Assembly: GCA_027069385.1 (NCBI GenBank)
Contig: JALXER010000173.1
Coordinates: 1-19,891, forward strand
Source of the DNA: Paracoccaceae bacterium
GTDB lineage: Bacteria; Pseudomonadota; Alphaproteobacteria; Rhodobacterales; Rhodobacteraceae
Length of the DNA stretch: 19,891 bases
Reading direction: 5' to 3'
Part shown: in pieces, positions 1 to 6,659 of the stretch
Layout: each line of letters opens with the position of its first letter
How positions within the stretch are numbered: the first letter of the stretch is position 1
Made by a program: the position numbers and the translations under genes
The notes under the pieces: generated by a model
Seen by the model: only the letters and a program-made list of their open reading frames with translations
Databases searched by the model: none
What the model was told of the DNA's origin: nothing

Positions 1-1
1 A

Positions 2-124
2 GCCTTGTTGGATGATCTGGAAGCCTTTGTCGAAAAACGTGACGGGAAGATTCTGGAAACCGAGCGGGATTTACTCGATATTGAATTCGAGACCCTGCGG
101 GAGCGGATGCAGGTAGAGCTTTAG
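2..124 (+). CDS. 3' end of an unrecognised gene (partial)
   Basis: An open frame enters from the left edge and stops at TAG 122-124, giving the last 40 residues of a protein. The tail is strongly charged and looks alpha-helical (LDDLEAF, EKRDGK, LRERMQVEL), perhaps coiled-coil, with no catalytic motif. I do not recognise the family. The final G of the stop codon is also the first base of the inverted-repeat element starting at 124, so the gene end and the element boundary coincide. The native C-terminus may therefore have been altered by the insertion. That this is coding rests only on the open frame and plausible residue composition. Confidence 0.5.
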   Translation, partial: ALLDDLEAFVEKRDGKILETERDLLDIEFETLRERMQVEL

Positions 125-381
125 GGCGTAGACCTATAAACCCCGCGCCGCACAGGGTGGCTCCCTTGTAAGCGCTCCGGGCCATTGAGATGAAGCGAGG
201 ATCGCGCCCTTCGGGTTTGGCGGATTTTCGCCCTGACTGCGTTGCAAGGGCGAGAAGTGAGCCGGAAAAAACCTTCCGGGGGAAGGTTTTCCCGGCGAAC
301 AACCACTATTCCTGCGCCCTTGCGCCTGGTCAGAACGAAAATCTGCCAAACTGGTGGCTTGTGTTTTATGGGTCTACGCCC
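124..381. repeat. Palindromic inverted-repeat element, copy 1 (258 bp)
   Basis: The element is bounded by near-perfect terminal inverted repeats, GGGCGTAGACCTATAA at 124-139 and TTATGGGTCTACGCCC at 366-381. It shares a 63 bp identical run (181-243) with copy 2 (9883-9945) and further similarity on both sides. An internal stem pairs 223-252 with 315-343 (CAAGGGCG 245-252 with CGCCCTTG 315-322, and GATTTTCG with CGAAAATC). Copy 1 lacks most of the left arm present in copy 2. It carries instead an extra hairpin at 261-296 (AAAACCTTCC/GGAAGGTTTT). No coding function is evident. It resembles a MITE-like or REP-like dispersed element, but I see no convincing target-site duplication. Confidence 0.8.
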
Positions 382-555
382 TGGGCTGCTTTAGTAGCGA
401 GTGATCATAACCCAACACTGAAACCATTTGCAGACCGCCTGCGCGCTGCCGGAAAACCCCATAAGGTTGTTGTCACAGCCGTTGCCAGAAAGCTCGTCAC
501 CATCGTGAATGCACTTTGCAAATCGCGCCAGACTTGGGTCTCTAACACCACTTGA
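382..555 (+). pseudogene. IS110-family transposase, C-terminal relic
   Basis: The frame from 382 to the TGA at 553-555 reads WAALVASDHNPTLKPF, then DRLRAAGKPHKVVVTAVARK, then LVTIVNAL. This matches, from memory, the C-terminal signature of IS110-type transposases (AALVAS-hNP, RL-aaGKp-KvAl-AvmRKLl-iLNa). Only about 57 residues of a roughly 300-400 residue protein remain; the DEDD catalytic domain and the rest of the IS are absent. The similarity starts within a few bases of the right end of repeat copy 1, so the element or a deletion linked to it removed the upstream part. It cannot encode an active transposase. Confidence 0.7.
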
Positions 556-586
556 AAAGACAGTTGCTAATGCCGCAGCTCTTTGG

Positions 587-1153
587 TTATTTATCGAGCT
601 TGCGCGCCGCCAGACCCAGCATAACCAGCGCGATCCCGTCAAACAACAGGCTGATGCCCAGATACAGGCCCACCAGCACCACCGTATCCGCAGGCCAGGC
701 AAAGACCAGAATACCGCCGAGCAGCAACGATATGACCCCGTTCAGCGCCATCCAGCTCCAGCCCGCATGGGGGTAAATGCTCTGCGCCAGCGCAAAGCCG
801 CCAAAGGCATCCATGAACAGATAGACCGCCAAAAGCAGCGCCACCGTCAGGATCCCCGCCAGCGGATTCAACAGGATGACCGCACCGGTCAGGGTTAGCA
901 GTATCGCCTTGAGCCACGCCCAGACCGACCGCCACCGTGCCAGAAAAGCATAGTACAGGCTAAGCATCCCGCCAGCCAGTAACAGCCAGCCCAGAAAGGT
1001 GCTCGCAACCAGCGACATAACCTGCGGCAGGAACAACCCCACCAGCCCCAAGGCAAACAGCAACACGCCGATGATCAGGCTGTGCTTGCTGAACCGCTTC
1101 AAGATTTCTCCGTCGAAACCGGAAAAGGTGACGTTTACATGTGTTCTTTTCAT
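587..1153 (-). CDS. DUF308/HdeD-family membrane protein
   Basis: A 188-residue protein that is almost entirely hydrophobic after a basic N-terminus (MKRTHVNVTFSGFDGEILKRF). About six membrane segments can be traced, e.g. SLIIGVLLFALGLVGLFLP, ILLTLTGAVILLNPLAGILT and GVISLLLGGILVF. Length and the repeated pattern of paired helices fit the HdeD/DUF308 family of inner-membrane proteins, linked in enterobacteria to acid resistance; its role here is unknown. The start is set by a strong Shine-Dalgarno sequence (AAGGAGGTGG on the minus strand) about 6 bases before the ATG at 1153. A longer in-frame start at 1204 would bury that site inside the gene. No neighbour suggests a pathway. Confidence 0.8.
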   Translation of the reverse strand: MKRTHVNVTFSGFDGEILKRFSKHSLIIGVLLFALGLVGLFLPQVMSLVASTFLGWLLLAGGMLSLYYAFLARWRSVWAWLKAILLTLTGAVILLNPLAGILTVALLLAVYLFMDAFGGFALAQSIYPHAGWSWMALNGVISLLLGGILVFAWPADTVVLVGLYLGISLLFDGIALVMLGLAARKLDK

Positions 1154-1281
1154 TCGTACCACCTCCTTTCGCACAAGAAATGGTGGCGATTTAAGCAAAT
1201 TCAAGAATTGCTGCCTATTTTTTGATCACATTCCGCAGCGCATCCGAAGCCCCTTCCACCATCTGGCCCCGCCTCTGCCTC

Positions 1282-1300
1282 GGGGAGGCTAAAGCCCCCC
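1282..1300. repeat. Imperfect hairpin
   Basis: GGGGAGGCT and AGCCCCCC flank a two-base spacer and pair with one mismatch. There is no T-run on either side, so it is not a typical intrinsic terminator. Confidence 0.4.
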
Positions 1301-1314
1301 CTCGCCAAAGGCGC

Positions 1315-1336
1315 GGTTTTCAGCAAGCTGAAAACC
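1315..1336. repeat. Perfect 10-bp hairpin
   Basis: GGTTTTCAGC (1315-1324) and GCTGAAAACC (1327-1336) are exact reverse complements around an AA spacer. Neither side has a T-run, so a dispersed palindrome or mRNA 3'-end structure for the upstream minus-strand lipoprotein gene is more likely than a classical terminator. Confidence 0.55.
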
Positions 1337-1488
1337 CGGGCTGCCGGCGGCGGTGGCCTCGCTTCGCTCGGCGGTCCTGACGGGAAGGGTTGCCACAGGA
1401 TCCGTGCCACAAGCGCATGCGTTCGGGCGCGCCGCGGGTGCGGGCAGGCAACCGGGTGCAACAACGGACGCGGCGCGTGGTCGGGGGG

Positions 1489-2064
1489 TTAGCGGTAGTT
1501 CTGGCCGATATCGTCTTCGCGGATGATCGTGGTTTCCACGCCATCGATCCGGCTGAACAGTTTACGCACCCTGCCGGGAAAGATCGTGGTGTTGATCTGC
1601 GCGAACGGTTCGAAATCGTTCAGGATATTTGACGTGGCAATCGCGCAGGTCAACTTGGGAACCGCGCCTTCGGCCTGTGCCCGTGCGATCAGCGCATCGG
1701 CCATCTCCAGCGAGATTTCCAGTTTTTGCACCTCGACATAAAACCCGAACCGGGCGTGGTAGGAGTTATAATAGTCGGCGTAATCCGGGGTCACCCCATA
1801 GATCACATCATCGCGGCGCGGCAGCTTGCTGTGTTCAAAGGTTCCGGCCGGATCATAGATCACCTGCTGCGAGCCATTGATCAGTAGCGCGGAATGCTCG
1901 GACCCGTCGGAGCGTTCATTCACCATGGATACCAGCGCCACGAAAGGCGCGTCCTGCGTCGCCACCCTTGCGGCCGCCACAGCCTCTACCGGTGCGAAAT
2001 CCTTGTTGACGCATCCGGCCAGCAGAACCGCCGACACCGCCACTATCCATATGTTCCTGATCAT
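1489..2064 (-). CDS. Putative lipoprotein, possibly with a permuted papain-like fold
   Basis: A 191-residue protein with a clear lipoprotein signal: MIRNIWIVAVSAVLLAGC, with lipobox LLAGC and Cys18 as the predicted lipidated residue. The mature part has SEHSALLINGSQQVIYDPAG followed about 80 residues later by KLTCAIATSNIL. A His near a hydrophobic strand, then an IYDP-G strand, then a Cys starting a helix is the order seen in permuted NlpC/P60 (LRAT/YiiX-like) enzymes. That reading is inference and could be wrong. I do not recognise a named family. Three bases separate it from the stop of the upstream cytochrome oxidase subunit IV gene on the same strand, suggesting co-transcription. The start ATG at 2064 is fixed by the signal peptide. 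Confidence 0.75.
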   Translation of the reverse strand: MIRNIWIVAVSAVLLAGCVNKDFAPVEAVAAARVATQDAPFVALVSMVNERSDGSEHSALLINGSQQVIYDPAGTFEHSKLPRRDDVIYGVTPDYADYYNSYHARFGFYVEVQKLEISLEMADALIARAQAEGAVPKLTCAIATSNILNDFEPFAQINTTIFPGRVRKLFSRIDGVETTIIREDDIGQNYR

Positions 2065-2067
2065 GGT

Positions 2068-2202
2068 CTAGCTATTGAAAATGGCGAGAAACACCAGAAC
2101 CGCGATGCAGATTTCGGCCAGAATAATCCCGCCCTTAACAAAACCGGCAAAGGTTTTTTCCTGATCGTGGATGCGCATTTCGCCATGGACATGTTCGGAC
2201 AT
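2068..2202 (-). CDS. aa3-type cytochrome c oxidase subunit IV
   Basis: A 44-residue peptide: a short polar N-terminus with a His/Glu-rich start (MSEHVHGEMRIHDQEKTF) and a single membrane helix (GGIILAEICIAVLVFLAIF). This matches the bacterial aa3-type cytochrome c oxidase subunit IV family (COX4_pro_2), a small accessory subunit of the respiratory oxidase in the inner membrane of Rhodobacter-type bacteria. The start at 2202 has a Shine-Dalgarno AGGGGAGA 6-8 bases upstream; a longer frame reaching 2289 would extend into the upstream hydrolase gene and add an unrelated stretch. It sits three bases before the lipoprotein gene. The catalytic subunits are not in this window. Confidence 0.85.
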   Translation of the reverse strand: MSEHVHGEMRIHDQEKTFAGFVKGGIILAEICIAVLVFLAIFNS

Positions 2203-2267
2203 TTTTGTCTCCCCTGTTTTTGATTTCCCCCTGTCTGCCAGAAATCGCGCGCAAGGGAAAGAAAAAT

Positions 2268-3290
2268 CTAACGGCGCTGCCAAAGCCACGCGTCGTTTTC
2301 GCCCCGCCGCCTTGTGACCTGCCCGATCCGGTGCAGGTGGTTCAGGTGGCCGACCGCCTCTACCAGCGCCAGCCCGTATTCACCGTCAGAGATCTTACGC
2401 CGGAACAGCGGTTGAAAGCACTGCGCCGCCGTGTGCGGCGTTTCCAGATGGGCAATCAGGCGGTTCAGCGCGGTGTGGTGATTGTCGATCAGTTGGTTCA
2501 GTCGGGTTTCCAGCCCGTAAAACGGCAGCTTGTGGCCGGGCAATACCAGATGGTCGGGGCGCGCAAAGGGCCGCAGCTTTTCGCAGCTTTGCAGCCATTC
2601 GCCCACCGGATCGGCCTCCGGCTCGGTCGCGTAAACCCCCAGATTGGAGGAAATCCCCGGAATCACCTGATCCCCCGCGATCACCACATCCTTTGACCAC
2701 AGGGTAATATGGTCCGGCGCATGGCCATGACCCAGCCGAACGGTGAAATCCCGCGCGCCAATACGCAACACATCCCCTTCCGAGATACGGTGAAATCCAA
2801 GCGGCATCGGTGCCACCACATCGGCAAAGTTGAACGGGCGCTCGGCACGGCGTTTGTCATAGAACGCGCGATCCATGCCGGCGCGGCGGTAAAACAGCAG
2901 GGTTTCCTGCGGCCAGACCGCTTGCACATCCAGCGTCAGCATGCGCGCAAACAGCCACGCGGTGCGGGTGGTCCATAGCCCGGCCCCGTGGGCCGATTGC
3001 AACCAGCCCGCCATGCCCACATGATCGGGATGGTGGTGAGTAACGATCACCCGATGCACCGGCTTGCCCTGCAAAGGCCCCGCCAGCAGGTCCGCCCAGA
3101 TTTCGCGCCCTCTGGCCGAGTTGAACCCCGTGTCCACCAGCGTCCAGCCCTCGCCATCTTCCAGCGCATAGATATTCACATGGTCCAGCTTCATCGGTAG
3201 CGGCAGGCGGATCCAGTGAATCCCCGGCGCAACCTCGGTCATGTGTCCCTGTTCGGGGGGCGTATCATAGGGAAAAGTGATCTGGCTCAT
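2268..3290 (-). CDS. Metallo-beta-lactamase-fold hydrolase
   Basis: A 340-residue protein with the zinc/iron-binding signature of the MBL superfamily: HHHPDH at residues 85-90 (H-x-H-x-D-H), H190 in GHGHAPDH, D207 in AGDQVIPG and H253 in PGHKLPF, all in the expected order. VDTGF at 52-56 is the usual strand before the metal site. The C-terminal ~80 residues look like the winged-helix extension of LACTB2-type MBL proteins. It is probably a cytoplasmic thioesterase- or glyoxalase-like hydrolase; the substrate cannot be read from sequence. The start at ATG 3290 avoids an implausible proline/glycine-rich extension encoded by the spacer. It lies 74 bp downstream of the acyl-CoA dehydrogenase on the same strand, suggesting a shared acyl-CoA-related role. 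Confidence 0.85.
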   Translation of the reverse strand: MSQITFPYDTPPEQGHMTEVAPGIHWIRLPLPMKLDHVNIYALEDGEGWTLVDTGFNSARGREIWADLLAGPLQGKPVHRVIVTHHHPDHVGMAGWLQSAHGAGLWTTRTAWLFARMLTLDVQAVWPQETLLFYRRAGMDRAFYDKRRAERPFNFADVVAPMPLGFHRISEGDVLRIGARDFTVRLGHGHAPDHITLWSKDVVIAGDQVIPGISSNLGVYATEPEADPVGEWLQSCEKLRPFARPDHLVLPGHKLPFYGLETRLNQLIDNHHTALNRLIAHLETPHTAAQCFQPLFRRKISDGEYGLALVEAVGHLNHLHRIGQVTRRRGENDAWLWQRR

Positions 3291-3315
3291 GGGTGCTTTC
3301 GTTGCCACGCGCGCC

Positions 3316-3339
3316 CCTCCCCCCGCTTGCGGGGGGAGG
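3316..3339. repeat. Perfect GC hairpin in the acyl-CoA dehydrogenase/MBL spacer
   Basis: CCTCCCCCC (3316-3324) and GGGGGGAGG (3331-3339) pair perfectly around a six-base loop. It lies 26 bases upstream of the MBL gene start on the minus strand. Without a T-run it is more likely an mRNA-stabilising or processing hairpin, or a dispersed palindrome, than a terminator. Confidence 0.6.
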
Positions 3340-3364
3340 ACGGGAGGGGGGGGGATAAGAGGGG

Positions 3365-5056
3365 TTATAATGCCAGCGGGTCCGCATAAAGCGGGGCCGC
3401 GCCCTGGCTTGCCGCTTCGCAAAGCGGCGCCACCTGCGCCATCACCTGGCGGATATGAAACGCGGCAAGGGGCATGCGCGACGGGTCGGCATGCGCGGCC
3501 TTCAGCAGGTAATGCCCGCCAAGGGTCAGGGCAAAGGCGCGCAGATAAGGCGCGGCACCGGCAAAGCGGTCATTCATCGGGGCATCCAGCATCCAGTCGG
3601 TCGCGGCAGCCAGTTGATCCGCAGCAGCATTCAGGCGCGGGTGCGGGCCATCCAGCGCCGCGGTTTCGCGAATTTCGGCAATCAGCGCACGCGCTGCCGC
3701 GCCACCGTCTTTCAGCTTGCGGCCAACCATATCCATCGCCTGAATCCCGTTGGTGCCCTCGTAAATCGCCGTGACCCGTACATCACGATAATACTGCGCC
3801 ACGCCGGTTTCCTCGATATAGCCCATGCCGCCATGCACTTGCATGCCAAGGCTGGCAACCTCGCAGCCGGTATCCGTGCCAAAGGCTTTGGCGATGGGGG
3901 TCAGAAACGCGGCGCGCGCGGCCTGCGCAATCGCCTGATCCCCGTCAAGCGCCCGGGACAGGTCAATCGACAGCGCCGTATCAAGGCAAATTGCCCGCGC
4001 CACGGCGGTTTGCGCCTTCATGGTCATCAGGTTGCGCCGCACATCGGCGTGGTCCAGAATGGTGCCCGCGCCATTTTCAACCGGACTGCGCCCCTGCCTG
4101 CGTTCCGCCGCATAGGCAAGTGCCGCCTGCAATGCCGCCTCGGCCTGCGACAGCCCCTGCACCCCGACGCCAAGACGCGCGTTATTCATCATGGTAAACA
4201 TCGCCGCCATGCCGCCGCCGGGTGCGCCGACCATCCAGCCGCTTGCCCCCTCAAAGGCCAGCACCGCCGTCGGAGAGCCATGCAGCCCCATTTTATGTTC
4301 CAGCGAAACCGTGGTCACCGCGTTGCGCTGCCCCGGATTGCCCGCATCATCGGGAATGAACTTGGGCACCACAAACAGCGAGATCCCCCGCGTCCCCGCC
4401 GGCGCATCCGGCAGGCGTGCCAGCACCAGATGCACGATATTTTCGGCCACATCATGGTCGCCCCAACTGATAAATATCTTCTGGCCGGTGATGCTGAAAC
4501 TGCCATCCCCGTTATCCGCAGCCCTGCTTTTGAGCGCCCCCACATCCGAACCGGCCCCCGCCTCGGTCAGGTTCATGGTGCCGGTCCATTGCCCCGAGAC
4601 CAGCTTGTCCAGATAGGTCGCCTTGATCGCGTCGCTGGCATGGGCCTCCAGCGCCTCGATCTGGCCCTGGGTCATCAGCGGGTTCAGCGCCAGCGACAGG
4701 CAGGCGCTATCCATCATTTCATTCACGCACGAGGTCAGCGTCATCGGCAGCCCCATGCCGCCCGCCGCCTCGCTGGCCGCCATGCCGACCCAGCCCCCCT
4801 GGGCAATGGCACGATAACCCTCGGCAAACCCGGGCGAACAGACTGTCACCCCATTTTCCAGCCTCGCGGGCGTCGCATCTCCGGCCACGTTCAGCGGGGC
4901 CAGCACCGTTTCGGCCAGCCGCGCGGCTTCGGCCAGAATGGCGTGGCTTACCTCTCCGGCGGATTCGGCAAAGCGGTCGGTCTTGGCCAGACGCCCCGCG
5001 CCCAGAACCTTGTCCAAAAGAAACTCCATTTCTTCCACCGGGGCGCGATAGGGCAT
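3365..5056 (-). CDS. Acyl-CoA dehydrogenase, long DmdC/FadE-like type
   Basis: A 563-residue FAD-dependent dehydrogenase that introduces a trans-2 double bond into an acyl-CoA thioester and passes electrons to ETF. Visible motifs include TGTMNLTEAGAGSDVG (158-173) and GQKIFISWGDHD (191-202) of the middle FAD/substrate domain, LGVGVQGL (295-302), QVHGGMGYIEE (406-416), and IYEGTNGIQA (431-440) carrying the probable catalytic base E433. The N-terminal extension and the ~110-residue C-terminal domain after the catalytic core fit the ~560-600 residue subfamily that includes 3-methylmercaptopropionyl-CoA dehydrogenase (DmdC); sequence alone does not prove that substrate. The start at ATG 5056 has Shine-Dalgarno GGAGGA 5 bases upstream; a GTG at 5068 would overlap that site. 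The MBL hydrolase follows downstream. Confidence 0.9.
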   Translation of the reverse strand: MPYRAPVEEMEFLLDKVLGAGRLAKTDRFAESAGEVSHAILAEAARLAETVLAPLNVAGDATPARLENGVTVCSPGFAEGYRAIAQGGWVGMAASEAAGGMGLPMTLTSCVNEMMDSACLSLALNPLMTQGQIEALEAHASDAIKATYLDKLVSGQWTGTMNLTEAGAGSDVGALKSRAADNGDGSFSITGQKIFISWGDHDVAENIVHLVLARLPDAPAGTRGISLFVVPKFIPDDAGNPGQRNAVTTVSLEHKMGLHGSPTAVLAFEGASGWMVGAPGGGMAAMFTMMNNARLGVGVQGLSQAEAALQAALAYAAERRQGRSPVENGAGTILDHADVRRNLMTMKAQTAVARAICLDTALSIDLSRALDGDQAIAQAARAAFLTPIAKAFGTDTGCEVASLGMQVHGGMGYIEETGVAQYYRDVRVTAIYEGTNGIQAMDMVGRKLKDGGAAARALIAEIRETAALDGPHPRLNAAADQLAAATDWMLDAPMNDRFAGAAPYLRAFALTLGGHYLLKAAHADPSRMPLAAFHIRQVMAQVAPLCEAASQGAAPLYADPLAL

Positions 5057-5156
5057 TTTTTCCTCCACAAGTGCTTGTCAGATGCCGATTTTCTGGCTTA
5101 TGGTCGCCAACTTATTGACCCCAGATGCAATGAGCAAGCAAAACGCGGCGGTAGCG

Positions 5157-6107
5157 ATGCAAACCAAGGTTCTGACAGCGGATGAAACGGCGCGGGCGGT
5201 AGCGCTGCTGCAAAGCGGAGGGCTGGTCGCCTTTCCCACCGAGACGGTCTACGGGCTGGGCGCCGATGCCACCAGCGATGCCGCCGTTGCCAGAATATTC
5301 GAGGCCAAGAACCGCCCCGCCTTCAACCCGTTGATCGTGCATCTGGCCGATGCTGCGATGATCCCGCGCATTGCTGAAATGCCCGAAGCGGCGCGCAAGC
5401 TGGCCACGCTGTGGCCCGGCCCGCTGACGCTGGTGCTGCCGCTGCGCCCCGATAGCGGCCTGTCGCCGCTGGTAACCGCAGGGCTGCAAACCGTGGCGGT
5501 GCGCATTCCGGCACAGCCGCTGGCCCACAAGCTGCTGGCCGGTTTTGGCGGGCCGGTTGCGGCGCCCTCGGCCAATCCGTCAGGAAGGGTCAGTGCGACA
5601 ACGGCGCTGCATGTGCTGGACGGGCTGTCAGGAAGGATCGCGGCGGTGATCGATGGCGGCGGCTGTGCCGTTGGCCTGGAATCGACGATCATCGGGTTTG
5701 ATGGGCAAACACCGGTACTACTGCGCGCCGGCGGGGTGCCGGTCGAGGAAATCACCGCCATTACCGGCCCGCTGGGCAAGGCCAGGGGCGCAGGGATCAG
5801 CGCGCCCGGGCAGTTGCGCTCGCACTATGCGCCCAAGGTCGGGCTGCGCATCAATGCGGACAAGCCGCGCGCCAACGAAGGCTGGCTGGGCTTTGGCCCG
5901 ACCGAGCACCCGACCCCGGGGCTGAACCTGTCGCTAAGTGGCGATCTGGTCGAGGCCGCCGCCACCCTGTTTGACGCGCTGCGCAAGATGGACGCCATCT
6001 GCCTGCGCCACGGCTTTGCCGGTTTCGCGGTCGCCCCGATTCCGCGCACCGGCCTTGGCCTTGCCATCAACGACCGCCTGACCCGCGCCGCCGCGCCCCG
6101 GGGCTAA
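5157..6107 (+). CDS. L-threonylcarbamoyladenylate synthase (Sua5/YwlC type)
   Basis: A 316-residue cytoplasmic enzyme that makes threonylcarbamoyl-AMP from threonine, bicarbonate and ATP, the first step of the universal tRNA t6A37 modification; TsaD with its partners transfers the group. The YrdC domain shows PTETVYGLGADA (27-38), KNRP (51-54), APSANPSGR (136-144) and GLESTI (173-178). The linker SAPGQLRSHYAP (215-226) and the following ~90 residues form the Sua5 C-terminal domain, so this is the long Sua5/TsaC2 form rather than short TsaC. The start is uncertain: ATG 5157 gives the usual length, while ATG 5130 adds nine residues; neither has a strong Shine-Dalgarno site. It is transcribed divergently from the acyl-CoA dehydrogenase across a 100 bp gap. 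Confidence 0.9.
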   Translation: MQTKVLTADETARAVALLQSGGLVAFPTETVYGLGADATSDAAVARIFEAKNRPAFNPLIVHLADAAMIPRIAEMPEAARKLATLWPGPLTLVLPLRPDSGLSPLVTAGLQTVAVRIPAQPLAHKLLAGFGGPVAAPSANPSGRVSATTALHVLDGLSGRIAAVIDGGGCAVGLESTIIGFDGQTPVLLRAGGVPVEEITAITGPLGKARGAGISAPGQLRSHYAPKVGLRINADKPRANEGWLGFGPTEHPTPGLNLSLSGDLVEAAATLFDALRKMDAICLRHGFAGFAVAPIPRTGLGLAINDRLTRAAAPRG

Positions 6108-6124
6108 TGCCGGCCGTCGCCTCA

Positions 6125-6174
6125 GGGGGGCATCGAGCCCCCCGTTCGCCGACCATTTTCGCCCGCGAAAATGG
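6125..6174. repeat. Two adjacent hairpins downstream of the Sua5 gene
   Basis: GGGGGG (6125-6130) pairs with CCCCCC (6138-6143). Directly after it, CCATTTTCGC (6153-6162) pairs perfectly with GCGAAAATGG (6165-6174). No T-run follows, so neither is a classical terminator, though the first may still stabilise the end of the Sua5 transcript. The rest of the 6108-6298 spacer holds a repeated GCAAGCTTG at 6212-6220 and 6237-6245 and no convincing gene. Confidence 0.55.
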
Positions 6175-6298
6175 GGCCAGCCGGTGCCGTTTAAAAAACG
6201 CTGCCCCGCGTGCAAGCTTGGCAAGGCGGCGCGGGCGCAAGCTTGCAACGGGCACGACAGCAAACGCGCCGCCCCCGACACCACACCTGCCCGCTGCC

Positions 6299-6339
6299 AA
6301 AAAAAATCAAGCCCCCGTGGCTTTCACGAGGGCTTGATT
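6299..6339 (-). terminator. Intrinsic terminator of rpsU
   Basis: On the minus strand a 15-bp stem with one mismatch (AATCAAGCCCTCGTG paired with CACGGGGGCTTGATT, five-base loop) is followed directly by a run of eight T (A-run at 6299-6306 on the plus strand). It begins 25 bases after the rpsU stop codon. This is the clearest rho-independent terminator in the window. Confidence 0.9.
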
Positions 6340-6364
6340 ATGACTTAACAGTTCAGAAATGCGT

Positions 6365-6571
6365 TCAGAGCATCCCTTCACGCTGAGCTTTCTTGCGTGC
6401 CAGTTTGCGCGCACGGCGCACGGCTTCGGCCTTTTCACGGGCTTTCTTCACGGACGGTTTCTCGAAATGCTGCTTGAGCTTCATTTCACGAAAAACGCCC
6501 TCACGCTGAAGTTTTTTCTTCAGTGCGCGAAGCGCCTGATCAACGTTGTTATCACGAACCATTACCTGCAT
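6365..6571 (-). CDS. rpsU: 30S ribosomal protein S21
   Basis: A 68-residue, strongly basic protein starting MQVMVRDNNVDQALRALKKK, with GVFREMKLKQHFEKPS in the middle and a Lys/Arg-rich tail (VRRARKLARKKAQ). This is a full-length alphaproteobacterial S21, a small-subunit protein near the mRNA 3' anti-Shine-Dalgarno region that helps initiation. The start ATG at 6571 is preceded by AAAGGTGGTG. The gene stands alone with its own candidate promoter (6622-6650) and terminator (6299-6339), and is divergent from the COQ9 gene. Confidence 0.95.
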   Translation of the reverse strand: MQVMVRDNNVDQALRALKKKLQREGVFREMKLKQHFEKPSVKKAREKAEAVRRARKLARKKAQREGML

Positions 6572-6621
6572 GGTGTAGTCACCACCTTTCTAATCAGTGT
6601 TGCATAAGTGCAGGAACCCGC

Positions 6622-6650
6622 CCTATACCAACACAAACCGGTTGAGTCTA
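6622..6650 (-). promoter_or_regulatory. Candidate sigma70 promoter of rpsU
   Basis: Reading the minus strand, TAGACT (6650-6645) and TATAGG (6627-6622) are spaced by exactly 17 bases, each matching four of six consensus positions. Transcription would begin near 6615, about 45 bases before the rpsU ATG. It lies in the 88-bp divergent gap shared with the COQ9 gene. Confidence 0.4.
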
Positions 6651-6659
6651 GGGGGCGTG

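Larger units (their letters stand above)
1154..1488. other. Gene-free, hairpin-rich spacer
   Basis: These 335 bases separate the start of the DUF308 gene from the end of the lipoprotein gene. The first ~70 bases are AT-richer and must hold the DUF308 leader and ribosome binding site; I could not assign a confident promoter. The rest is very GC-rich, with hairpins at 1282-1300 and 1315-1336. I see no convincing coding frame; the open frames on both strands have low-complexity R/P/A-rich translations. Confidence 0.5.

Noticed and set aside
124..381. Repeat copy 1 as the guide (bridge) RNA region of the IS110 element
   Set aside because: Copy 2 has the same structure without any IS110 sequence next to it, so the repeat is independent of the transposase relic.
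124..381. Target-site duplication around the repeat
   Set aside because: Bases on the two sides of copy 1 (TTA and TGG) and of copy 2 (TAT and TAA) do not match convincingly, so no duplication is claimed.
391..935. Minus- and plus-strand open frames around the end of the DUF308 gene
   Set aside because: They are shadows of the DUF308 frame or of the transposase relic, with low-complexity translations.
3455..5185. A 576-residue open frame on the plus strand
   Set aside because: It is antisense to the clearly real acyl-CoA dehydrogenase, its translation is rich in R, H, Q and G without family motifs, and it overlaps the start of the Sua5 gene. Long antisense frames are expected at this GC content.
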